A stretch of 64,000 nucleotides of DNA from Clostridium cuniculi (GTDB lineage Bacteria; Bacillota; Clostridia; Clostridiales; Clostridiaceae): contig NZ_SMUS01000018.1 of the NCBI RefSeq assembly GCF_004353185.1, positions 1 through 64,000 on the forward strand, in the 5' to 3' direction. Positions 1 to 6,970 of this stretch are shown here, piece by piece. The notes below the pieces were generated by a model that did not search any database, was not told the DNA's origin, and saw only the letters and a list, made by a program, of their open reading frames with translations. Numbering within the stretch: position 1 is the first letter of the stretch; each line of letters begins with the position of its first letter. Position numbers and translations under genes: made by a program.

Positions 1-1
1 C

Positions 2-64
2 CTCCTTTTGTCTATTAAATTTGGCTGCGAACCTTTTTTAATTATTGACAAAAGGAGTTTTTTT
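2..64 (+). terminator. Long-loop inverted repeat with T-run at left edge
   Basis: An 11-base arm (2-12, CTCCTTTTGTC) is exactly complementary to 47-57 and is followed directly by a run of T residues, as in an intrinsic terminator read on the + strand. The 34-base loop is long for a terminator. The gene it would serve lies off the left edge. A second 7-bp hairpin (95-101 with 105-111) follows and has no T-run. Confidence 0.4.
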
Positions 65-126
65 ATATACTCACCGCTTAAGCTACTCTGAACATACCTG
101 CACAGCAGGTAGTATTCATTTATACA

Positions 127-160
127 ATAAAAAAAGACGAGTAATTTATACTCGTCTTTT
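127..160 (-). terminator. Terminator of the tRNA-Val/tRNA-Glu transcript
   Basis: Twelve-base arms 132-143 and 149-160 pair perfectly around a 5-base loop. On the minus strand the hairpin is followed by T residues. The first base of the upstream arm is the last base of the tRNA-Val CCA, so the terminator abuts the mature tRNA 3' end with no spacer. Confidence 0.75.
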
Positions 161-235
161 GGTGGAAACAACAGGGATCGAACCTGTGACCCTCTGCTTG
201 TAAGGCAGATGCTCTCCCAGCTGAGCTATGCTTCC
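160..235 (-). tRNA. tRNA-Val (anticodon TAC)
   Basis: The reverse complement starts GGAAGCA, folds as a standard 76-nt cloverleaf and ends with an encoded CCA. The anticodon arm TCTGC-CTTACAA-GCAGA presents TAC, which reads valine codons GUN. The T arm contains GGTTCGATCCC. It is the second gene of a two-tRNA transcript, 12 bases after tRNA-Glu. Confidence 0.95.
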
Positions 236-247
236 AAATTAAAATCA

Positions 248-322
248 TGGTGACCCCTAGGGGAATCGAACCCCTGTTACCACCGTGAAAGGGTGGTGTC
301 TTGACCGCTTGACCAAGGGGCC
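248..322 (-). tRNA. tRNA-Glu (anticodon TTC)
   Basis: The reverse complement starts GGCCCCTTGGTCAAG, folds as a 75-nt cloverleaf and ends with an encoded CCA. The anticodon loop CTTTCAC presents TTC, which reads GAA/GAG. The T arm contains GGGGTTCGATTCCCC. It is the promoter-proximal tRNA of the pair. Confidence 0.95.
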
Positions 323-368
323 ATAATCAACTTATTATTTAAACATTTTTTTCGCAACTTGCTTATTA

Positions 369-397
369 AATATAATATATATTTAATATTATGTCAA
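369..397 (-). promoter_or_regulatory. Sigma-A promoter for the tRNA pair
   Basis: On the minus strand a consensus -35 TTGACA (397-392) is separated by 17 bases from TATATT (374-369). Predicted transcription would begin about 40 bases before the tRNA-Glu 5' end. Confidence 0.7.
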
Positions 398-481
398 CAC
401 TTTTTAATATAATATTTTTATATAAAAATAAAAGCTGATAATAGACCTTAATTTATTATCAACCTTCATTAAGATATTAAA

Positions 482-1354
482 CTATTTTTGAATAAAATAT
501 ATATTTTCCCCATCACTTTTAATACTTATATCTCCACTACTTGTATAAAATGTTTTTATTTTATATTTATCTAATAAAGATACAAGCTTTCTATCTGGAT
601 ACATAAAGTAAGAACAAGTTATAGCTGCATAACTTGGTGAAACTGACTCTAAAAAATTTCCTACTTCATCATTATATATTCCATGATGTGCCATTTTTAA
701 AAAAGTGTATGTTCCAGTATTCTCTTTTATAAATTCTTTCATTCGCTCATCTTCAGCATCTGCTGCAAATAGAAATCTATATTTTCCATAATCAATTCCA
801 ACTATAATACAATAATCATTAGATTTATCATAATGCTCTTTAAGGGCTGGATATATTGTTATTTTTGCTCCATTTATATCAGTTACAATATTACTATGTA
901 GTAATATTGGTTGTAGATTATTTCGCTCAACAGCTTCAATATAATTTTTGTATTGAATTGTACTTTTTTCATAATCAGCTTGAACTAAATTATTAATCTT
1001 AAAATTATCTAAAATAATAGGAGCCCCTCCAATATGATCTTTATCATTGTGAGTTAAAATTAAATATTCTATCTCTTCAACACCTTTAAAATTTAAAAAT
1101 TCTTCTATTTTTGCACTATTTTCATAAAATCCACAGTCTATAACAATAAACTTTCCTTCACTCTCTATTAAAATAAAATCTGATTTCCCTGTACTTAATA
1201 TATCTATTTCAAAAGGATGTTTAATTGTAACATCTGCATCTACCCATCTTTTACTATCACTTTTAATCTTTAAAAAGCTTATAATACTACAAATCATTAC
1301 TAAAATAACTATAGTTACTCTGATTTTAGTCCTTTTTATTAAATTAATTCTCAT
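482..1354 (-). CDS. Membrane-anchored ComEC/Rec2-like metallo-beta-lactamase-fold protein
   Basis: About 290 residues with one N-terminal hydrophobic segment (about residues 10-30), then a metallo-beta-lactamase fold that should lie outside the membrane. The metal motif reads H102-x-D104-x-D106-H107, the H-x-D-x-D-H variant common in ComEC-type domains. A later Leu-Lys-Met-Ala-His-His-Gly stretch and FAAD match the remaining metal ligands of that group. It lacks the OB and competence-channel parts of ComEC, so a DNA-uptake role is not implied; a stand-alone nuclease or phosphodiesterase is possible. I chose the ATG at 1354, which has GAAGTG upstream. An in-frame GTG at 1363 would add three residues. 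Confidence 0.8.
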   Translation of the reverse strand: MRINLIKRTKIRVTIVILVMICSIISFLKIKSDSKRWVDADVTIKHPFEIDILSTGKSDFILIESEGKFIVIDCGFYENSAKIEEFLNFKGVEEIEYLILTHNDKDHIGGAPIILDNFKINNLVQADYEKSTIQYKNYIEAVERNNLQPILLHSNIVTDINGAKITIYPALKEHYDKSNDYCIIVGIDYGKYRFLFAADAEDERMKEFIKENTGTYTFLKMAHHGIYNDEVGNFLESVSPSYAAITCSYFMYPDRKLVSLLDKYKIKTFYTSSGDISIKSDGENIYFIQK

Positions 1355-1592
1355 ACATATCACTTCTTAATTACTAATTTTTTTCTTTATATTATTATAC
1401 TCTTTAATATATATATAAGTTATACATTAAAAGAAAATAACATTTTTAAAGATATGTTATATATAATCATTTTATTTTCATATAACTGACATAAAGTTGA
1501 CATATTCATGTAATATAATCATATTCATAAAGAACAACACCAACCAATATAGTAGTGTTGTAATTAGTTAATATCATTCCCTTCACAAAAGG

Positions 1593-1624
1593 TATAGATT
1601 AGTTCCCCCTATTTCTAATCTATA
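1593..1624 (-). terminator. Hairpin at the end of the FUSC gene
   Basis: Ten-base arms 1593-1602 and 1615-1624 are complementary. The hairpin overlaps the stop codon of the upstream gene, and the minus-strand sequence after it is only weakly T-rich (CCTTTTG). A further 6-bp stem (1535-1540 with 1555-1560) follows. Confidence 0.4.
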
Positions 1625-3431
1625 TCTTTTTTATTAATGTTCTTATACTATTATTAAAATCCTCATATAATTCACTTAAATATTTAAATATATTTTCATT
1701 ATATTTTTTCTTATAAACCATCAAAACCTTATATCCAACCTTAACTACAAATTCATTATTTTTATCAATAAACTCTGAAATGCTATTATCACTATACTGT
1801 AAATTTCTAAGATATAATTTTTGAGTTAAAAGAGTTGTATGTATTATTAAGTCTCTTATATAATTATCACCTTTACTCTTATTTAAATACTCCCTACTAG
1901 TATCAATCAAATATTGATCATATCTTAATATTTTATTTACTAATTGCATTATTCCATCTTTTAACCTATAAGGAAAAATAAATTTATTAGCTAATAAAAC
2001 TACTATTACTCCTATTATTACGTAAAAAATTCTATATATTAGTAATTTATTTAAACTTACTGATAATGAAGATATACAAATAGATGCCATAGCTGCAAAT
2101 AATGAAATTTTATAATATTCTTTAAATCCATATAGTAAATATAATGATATAACTAGAATCAAAATAGTTATCCATTGTGTATGAAATAAATGTATTACTA
2201 CCCCAGTAAATAAAATTGCTATAATATTTCCCTTTATTCTTTCTCTAGTTTTTGAAATTGTATCCTCATAATAAGGTTGCATAATTGACATTATAGTTAT
2301 AATAGCCCATATAATCTTATAGTACCCTAATAACTCTGCTATAAATATAGAAAAGGTTAATGTTATTGCCATTCTCATAGCAAACTTAAATCTTATTGAT
2401 GATGGAACAAAATATTCCTTAAATACTACTTTGGGTTTATCTAAGTAAGTTCTTTCCCATTCCTTATAAATTCTATCGGCCTCTCTACTGTCTAATTCTT
2501 TAGCTTCTTTAAGCTGCTCTACTATAGATGTTACTATAAGCAATATTTCATTAACTACATATGAGCTTTTTTTATATTTTTCACTTATAAATTTACTTTT
2601 ATACATTACATCTTCCAGTTTACACTTTTTCTTAGAATACTTTATTATTAATTCAACTAATGATAAAAAATCTAACATTTGTTCCTTAGAGATTTTCTTT
2701 TCTTCATATTGCTCATATATATTTTTTAAATATATATTTAAATATTCTATGTTTAAATATAATTTAAACTGTATGGTGCCTAAATTAGTAGTAAGATACT
2801 TTTTATGTCGTGTTATATACACCTTATATACTAAATCCATCATTATTTTAGAGCAATTTTCCGTTAATTTTTCATCATATTTGTCATCTATAATATTTTC
2901 CATTTGTTTTTGTATGTTAAAAAAAGCAGAATTAACACTATTCCCCATTATTTCTTTACCATTACTTCTTTTTATATATGTTCCTGCTATAATGACCAAT
3001 GCTCCAAAAACTACAGCTAATAATCTATTAGGCAATTCATAAATTGAAACATTGGCATACTGAGTAAAAACATAAAGCATTATAAATGGTTTATAAAACG
3101 TTGCATCATAGGGTGATGTTACAATATAAACCAGTAAAAATATTGCAACAAAATCAATTACAATTCCTGTCCATATATTTAATGCTGATATAAAAGCTAT
3201 TAATACTATAAGCAAATCTAATGCTAATATTCTAACTATTCTATTAAGAGGTTTTACATAAAAATTTTGCCTTCCTATTACAGTAGAAGTTAATGCTATA
3301 GGAAATGCTAACATTACATTTTCACTTCCAAATAATATTCCAACCCCTAGCATAGTTATTACTGCAACAGTGCCGTTTCTAATCATTGATGTAACATTTA
3401 AATTATATTTTTCAACAAGATAATTAAGCAT
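1620..3431 (-). CDS. FUSC-family membrane protein (aromatic-acid exporter-like)
   Basis: 603 residues with the two-block architecture of the FUSC family. A first cluster of hydrophobic segments spans roughly residues 15-155. A long charged cytoplasmic stretch (about 165-350) follows, then a second membrane cluster (about 350-480) and a soluble tail. The second cluster contains the motif region Trp-Ala-Ile-Ile-Thr-Ile-Met-Ser-Ile-Met-Gln-Pro typical of FUSC repeats. Family members such as AaeB export aromatic acids; the substrate here is unknown. An AAGGTGAG-type ribosome binding site precedes the ATG at 3431. It appears monocistronic. Confidence 0.8.
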   Translation of the reverse strand: MLNYLVEKYNLNVTSMIRNGTVAVITMLGVGILFGSENVMLAFPIALTSTVIGRQNFYVKPLNRIVRILALDLLIVLIAFISALNIWTGIVIDFVAIFLLVYIVTSPYDATFYKPFIMLYVFTQYANVSIYELPNRLLAVVFGALVIIAGTYIKRSNGKEIMGNSVNSAFFNIQKQMENIIDDKYDEKLTENCSKIMMDLVYKVYITRHKKYLTTNLGTIQFKLYLNIEYLNIYLKNIYEQYEEKKISKEQMLDFLSLVELIIKYSKKKCKLEDVMYKSKFISEKYKKSSYVVNEILLIVTSIVEQLKEAKELDSREADRIYKEWERTYLDKPKVVFKEYFVPSSIRFKFAMRMAITLTFSIFIAELLGYYKIIWAIITIMSIMQPYYEDTISKTRERIKGNIIAILFTGVVIHLFHTQWITILILVISLYLLYGFKEYYKISLFAAMASICISSLSVSLNKLLIYRIFYVIIGVIVVLLANKFIFPYRLKDGIMQLVNKILRYDQYLIDTSREYLNKSKGDNYIRDLIIHTTLLTQKLYLRNLQYSDNSISEFIDKNNEFVVKVGYKVLMVYKKKYNENIFKYLSELYEDFNNSIRTLIKKI

Positions 3432-3569
3432 TTTCTCTCACCTTCTAATTAAAGCAATAAAATATTCTTTATTAACTTATCCTTATAAATACTTAACTAT
3501 TCCTTAATATATATTATTTAAAGAAAAAATAAAATGTAAAGGATATATATTACTTATTTCCTTTACATT

Positions 3570-4175
3570 TTATTTTCTTTTCAAATCATCAATTTGCTTT
3601 TGCAACTCATCAATTTGCTTAGTTAATAACTCTATAGATTGCTTTAATTGATATATATCATCATTAAATTGTGTTGAATTTGACGAACTATTACTACTAG
3701 ATTTTTTATTTTTATTTGAAGCTACATTAGTTTGACTTTCATCACTTGAAGTCGAACAAAAGGGGTTAGCTGCATTTCTGTAAATGGGACTATATATTCT
3801 TCCCGGTCCACCTTGATAATATTGTTGTTGAGCATTAAAGACCTCAATTGCTTGCCCTACTAATTGTAACCAGTTACCAACCACATTTTGAATATTAAAT
3901 GGTAAATTACCTGCCATAACATTTCCCAGTAGCTCTCCTATTACTAATAACAGTTGTGGTGGAATATCTTGAAATCCTCCCGGAATATCACTACATGCTT
4001 CTCTCTGACCTTTAGTAGCATTTGCATTAGAATTACCAAATCTACAATTATTACATTGCTCTGAATCTTCTTGGCTATTATCATTACTATTATTTTTATT
4101 ATTGCCTTGTTGCTCATATATATTTCTACAAAAATTTATTAAGTCATCAAAACTATTAAACCCATTTTGGTCCAT
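3570..4175 (-). CDS. Unknown Asn/Gln-rich protein with C-terminal coiled coil
   Basis: I do not recognise this family. The 201-residue product has an Asn/Ser/Gln-rich N-terminal third and a C-N-N-C pair near residue 43. A hydrophobic helical core follows (Pro-Pro-Gln-Leu-Leu-Leu-Val-Ile-Gly), then a Ser/Asn linker and a strong C-terminal heptad repeat (Leu-Lys-Gln-Ser-Ile-Glu-Leu-Leu, then Ile-Asp-Glu-Leu-Gln-Lys-Gln-Ile). No signal peptide is evident. The ATG at 4175 is preferred because AGAGG lies 7 bases upstream; an upstream in-frame ATG at 4202 lacks a site. The compositional bias suggests a structural or spore-related protein, but that is inference only. Confidence 0.6.
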   Translation of the reverse strand: MDQNGFNSFDDLINFCRNIYEQQGNNKNNSNDNSQEDSEQCNNCRFGNSNANATKGQREACSDIPGGFQDIPPQLLLVIGELLGNVMAGNLPFNIQNVVGNWLQLVGQAIEVFNAQQQYYQGGPGRIYSPIYRNAANPFCSTSSDESQTNVASNKNKKSSSNSSSNSTQFNDDIYQLKQSIELLTKQIDELQKQIDDLKRK

Positions 4176-4318
4176 TGTTTTTCCTCTGAAAAAGTTATTC
4201 AATATTATCTTACTCTTTAAAAAATTATTTGATACAATGCAATGATATATTTAAATCTGATAATCTTGAAAAAAGAACTTCAGCTATTGTTTTAGCTACT
4301 ACTTACATAACGAACAAT

Positions 4319-5527
4319 TTAGTTAAAATCTGAACCTGCTAAATATCCAGTTGAAAATGCCATTTGAAGATTATAACCTCCTGTTTCAGCATCAATATCT
4401 ATAACTTCTCCTGCAAAATATAAATTCTTAATTATTTTAGATTCCATAGTTGAAGCATTAATTTCTTTTACCTTAACACCACCAGACGTAACCTGTGCAG
4501 CTTTTATAGATAAAGTTTCTCTGGCAGTAAGTTTCATTTCTTTCATATATTCTATTATTTTATTTTCATCTTCTTTTTTTAAATCACTAGACTTAACTTC
4601 TGTTAAATCTAACATTTCAAATACTACTTTTAAAAAGTTTTGTGGTAAAACTCCCTTTAAATTATTTAAGACAGTTTTATTTGGATTACTTCTTATTATT
4701 TGAGAAATTTCATCCTTAGACTTATCCTTTAAGAAATCTAAAGTGACTTCTACTTCACCTTCACTTAAAGCTTTGCTTATATATGAAGAAAGTTTTAAAA
4801 CTGCTGGTCCTGATATTCCAAAATGAGTAAATAACATATCACCAAACTTTTCAATTTTTTTCTTTTTAAGCTTAGTTGAAACTACTACATCTTTCATAGC
4901 AACTCCTTGTAGTTTTTTCACAAATTCTTCTTTTATAACAAGTGGTATTAAAGCCGCATGTATTGGTGTTATTGTGTGCCCATGCTTCTCTAATATTTCA
5001 TACATAGCTCCATCAGATCCGGTATGGGGAAAACTCTTTCCTCCTGTTGTTATTATAACCTTATCACCTAGTATCTTTTCTCCATAAGATGTTGTAACTC
5101 CTTTGATAGTGCCATCTTCAACTACTAAGTCACATATCATAGTGTTATATCTAACTTTTACTTTATTCTTTTCTAAATCATTTCTCAATAATTCTATAAC
5201 TTCATCTGCCTTATCACTTTTTGTATATACTTTTTCATCAAGCTCAACTTTATATTCAAGTCCATTATTACTAAAGTATTCTAGAAGTGAATAGTTAGAA
5301 AATGTATATAAAGCACTATATAAAAACTTCTTATTATTTACTATTTTATCGAAAAACTCTTCTATATCTCTATTATTAGTTATGTTACAACGCCCTCCAC
5401 CAGTAAGTCTTAACTTCATACCAATTTCTTTATTTCTTTCTATTAATGTAACTTCATTATTTTTTGCTGCACTAAGAGCTGCCATAATACCAGCAGGTCC
5501 TCCCCCAACAACTATAACTTTAGCCAA
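4319..5527 (-). CDS. HI0933/YhiN (BaiN/RdsA)-type FAD-dependent oxidoreductase
   Basis: About 402 residues. An N-terminal dinucleotide-binding motif (Val-Gly-Gly-Gly-Pro-Ala-Gly) is followed by the family signature Thr-Gly-Gly-Gly-Arg-Cys-Asn-Ile-Thr-Asn. The C-terminal FAD motif reads Ala-Gly-Glu-Val-Ile-Asp-Ile-Asp-Ala-Glu-Thr-Gly-Gly-Tyr-Asn. Members are flavoproteins of poorly defined substrate; some reduce bile-acid or other unsaturated intermediates. I placed the start at TTG 5527, 5 bases after GAGGTGA and directly before Ala-Lys-Val-Ile-Val-Val-Gly. A GTG at 5563 would add 12 residues without a good site. Length matches the family. Confidence 0.9.
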   Translation of the reverse strand: MAKVIVVGGGPAGIMAALSAAKNNEVTLIERNKEIGMKLRLTGGGRCNITNNRDIEEFFDKIVNNKKFLYSALYTFSNYSLLEYFSNNGLEYKVELDEKVYTKSDKADEVIELLRNDLEKNKVKVRYNTMICDLVVEDGTIKGVTTSYGEKILGDKVIITTGGKSFPHTGSDGAMYEILEKHGHTITPIHAALIPLVIKEEFVKKLQGVAMKDVVVSTKLKKKKIEKFGDMLFTHFGISGPAVLKLSSYISKALSEGEVEVTLDFLKDKSKDEISQIIRSNPNKTVLNNLKGVLPQNFLKVVFEMLDLTEVKSSDLKKEDENKIIEYMKEMKLTARETLSIKAAQVTSGGVKVKEINASTMESKIIKNLYFAGEVIDIDAETGGYNLQMAFSTGYLAGSDFN

Positions 5528-5618
5528 ACTTGTCACCTCACTAAATTTCCTTTGTTTATTCACTCATTATATCATACTTTATAATTGTCTCCATAAGATT
5601 AAACTATAAAAATAAATT

Positions 5619-5646
5619 GTACTACACCAAACTCTTAGTGTAGTAC
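5619..5646 (-). terminator. Terminator of the DUF2089 operon
   Basis: Nine-base arms 5619-5627 (GTACTACAC) and 5638-5646 pair perfectly around a 10-base loop. On the minus strand the hairpin is followed by AATTTATTTTTA. It ends the three-gene operon 6661-5665 and insulates the flavoprotein gene. Confidence 0.6.
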
Positions 5647-5664
5647 TCCTTATTATTAAATAAA

Positions 5665-5892
5665 TCAAACTTTTATTATAATTTTATCACCATTAGCTGA
5701 ACTTATATTAACAATTTCAAGACCTTTATACTTTTTTAATTCCTTTTTGCAACTATTTATCATAGCTAAAATTATCTTTTTATCTTCCTTACTAATTTCT
5801 TTATTTGGAATTAACCTTACACCAATACTAACAAGGAATAATGGAACTGGAACCAATAGCTTTACATCTTTAGACTTTATCTTAACTTTCAT
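5665..5892 (-). CDS. Small protein paralogous to the C-terminal half of its neighbour
   Basis: 75 residues, last gene of the DUF2089 operon, 9 bases after the preceding stop. It begins Met-Lys-Val-Lys-Ile-Lys-Ser and ends Glu-Ile-Val-Asn-Ile-Ser-Ser-Ala-Asn-Gly-Asp-Lys-Ile. The same beta-strand/helix/strand layout and end motif occur in the upstream protein (Glu-Ile-Val-Asn-Ile-Thr-Ser-Ala-Glu-Gly-Asp-Glu-Val). It therefore looks like a free-standing copy of that domain without the helical N-terminal module. Function unknown; regulatory partner or anti-factor is possible. AGGAGA precedes the ATG. Confidence 0.7.
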   Translation of the reverse strand: MKVKIKSKDVKLLVPVPLFLVSIGVRLIPNKEISKEDKKIILAMINSCKKELKKYKGLEIVNISSANGDKIIIKV

Positions 5893-5901
5893 AGCTATCT
5901 C

Positions 5902-6279
5902 CTATTCCACTAAAACTTTAACTTCATCTCCCTCTGCCGAAGTTATATTAACTATTTCACCCATAACTGCAGAATCTAAGGAATTACTTATTATATCCAT
6001 TAATTCGTCCATATTAATTCCATCCATATTGTTAGACATCATAGGTAATTTACCAGTTGCTTTTATTATTGTCTTTATTACTTTAACTGGCAATTTTATC
6101 CTTACCTCATCACCTTCATGACTTTCAATATTCACCTTTAACATTTTATTATCATAATCTTTAACCACTATCATTTGTTCATTTTGTTGTTCTAATGCAT
6201 CAATAAGCTCCTTTGCTTTATCAGCATTAAGCTTACCTTCTTCTACCATTTTCAAAATTCTCATAATCTCTTCATTCAT
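5902..6279 (-). CDS. SHOCT-like-domain protein, YvlB-type, in DUF2089 operon
   Basis: 125 residues. The N-terminal helical hairpin (Ile-Leu-Lys-Met-Val-Glu-Glu-Gly-Lys-Leu-Asn-Ala-Asp-Lys-Ala-Lys-Glu-Leu) is a SHOCT-like module as found at the start of YvlB-type proteins. A beta-rich domain with Glu-Gly-Asp-Glu-Val repeats follows, and a Met/Asn/Asp-rich connector (about residues 75-105) splits it. No signal peptide or membrane segment. GGAGG precedes the ATG. It lies 16 bases after the DUF2089 gene and the two are probably translated from one mRNA. Likely an intracellular regulator of envelope-stress type, by analogy with yvl operons only. Confidence 0.7.
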   Translation of the reverse strand: MNEEIMRILKMVEEGKLNADKAKELIDALEQQNEQMIVVKDYDNKMLKVNIESHEGDEVRIKLPVKVIKTIIKATGKLPMMSNNMDGINMDELMDIISNSLDSAVMGEIVNITSAEGDEVKVLVE

Positions 6280-6295
6280 TCTTTTCTACCTCCAT

Positions 6296-6661
6296 TTATT
6301 CTTTTAATTTCTTTAACGCTTCATCTGCAGATATTTCTCCCTTTTCTAAAGCCTCTAAAATATCTGATTTTTCTTTTTTATTTTTTGCTTCCTTCATAAC
6401 ATCATATCCTAAGGCTAATATTACTTCATCAAGCTTTGCTCTAACAGTTGGATATGAAATTCCCAATTCTTTTTCAACATCCTTTATACTACCTCTACAC
6501 TTTATGAATGTTTCTATAAAATAAAGTTGCTGTGTACTTAAATAATCAAACTTTGATAAACTAAATTCATTTTCTACAACTGTATTACATCCTGTACATC
6601 TTAACTTCATTACCTTAAAATTTTGATTACATACAGGACATTTACTTAAAACCTTATACAT
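6296..6661 (-). CDS. DUF2089 zinc-ribbon/HTH regulator
   Basis: 121 residues. The N-terminus holds a zinc ribbon with Cys-Pro-Val-Cys (residues 8-11) and Cys-Thr-Gly-Cys (about 27-30). A helix-turn-helix with Gly-Ser-Ile-Lys-Asp-Val-Glu-Lys-Glu-Leu-Gly-Ile-Ser-Tyr-Pro-Thr-Val-Arg follows, the DUF2089 core. The last 25 residues form a SHOCT-like helical pair ending Ile-Ser-Ala-Asp-Glu-Ala-Leu-Lys-Lys-Leu, the same type of module that opens the next protein. It probably regulates its own operon. TAGGAG precedes the ATG and a promoter lies just upstream. Confidence 0.85.
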   Translation of the reverse strand: MYKVLSKCPVCNQNFKVMKLRCTGCNTVVENEFSLSKFDYLSTQQLYFIETFIKCRGSIKDVEKELGISYPTVRAKLDEVILALGYDVMKEAKNKKEKSDILEALEKGEISADEALKKLKE

Positions 6662-6682
6662 TTAACCAACTCCTATAAGTCT

Positions 6683-6711
6683 ATATTAACATTACGACTT
6701 TATTTTGTAAA
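6683..6711 (-). promoter_or_regulatory. Promoter of the DUF2089 operon
   Basis: On the minus strand TTTACA (6711-6706) and TAATAT (6688-6683) are separated by 17 bases. The predicted start lies about 15-20 bases before the ATG at 6661, leaving just enough leader for the ribosome binding site. Confidence 0.6.
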
Positions 6712-6742
6712 TATAGGTGTATTAATAAAATTAATTTATTTA

Positions 6743-6784
6743 TTAAAATAATTAATTTTATTTTTAAAATAATTAATTTTATTT
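6743..6784. repeat. Perfect 21-bp A/T tandem duplication
   Basis: Bases 6743-6763 are repeated exactly at 6764-6784. Each copy is only A and T and contains the palindromic core AATTAATT. The repeat sits in an almost GC-free stretch (about 6720-6815) between the divergent promoters of the DUF2089 operon and the DUF1002 gene. A 21-bp period equals two helical turns, so both copies face the same side of the DNA. Confidence 0.85.
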
Positions 6785-6844
6785 ATTTTATTATTAATTT
6801 TATTATAAAGATCTTATGTGAAAAATTTTTAAGAAATTGTTCGT

Positions 6845-6873
6845 TTGATTTTAATAAACCAATCCGATATAAT
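6845..6873 (+). promoter_or_regulatory. Promoter of the DUF1002 gene
   Basis: TTGATT (6845-6850) and TATAAT (6868-6873) are separated by 17 bases. Transcription would start near 6880, leaving a leader of about 90 bases before the ATG at 6971. Confidence 0.6.
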
Positions 6874-6970
6874 TTATAAAATAGGTAATACATACTGCTT
6901 TAACTATCTAATTCCATTGGGTAATTTTATTACATCATATTGAAATAATTTATTTAAAAAGGAGATAATT

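Noticed and set aside
482-1354. A competence (ComEC) locus
   Set aside because: Only the metallo-beta-lactamase part with one anchor is present; there is no channel domain and no other com gene nearby.
4319-5609. Antisense frames within the flavoprotein gene (5103-5294, 5382-5609)
   Set aside because: Shadow translations; no initiation signals and no similarity to known proteins.
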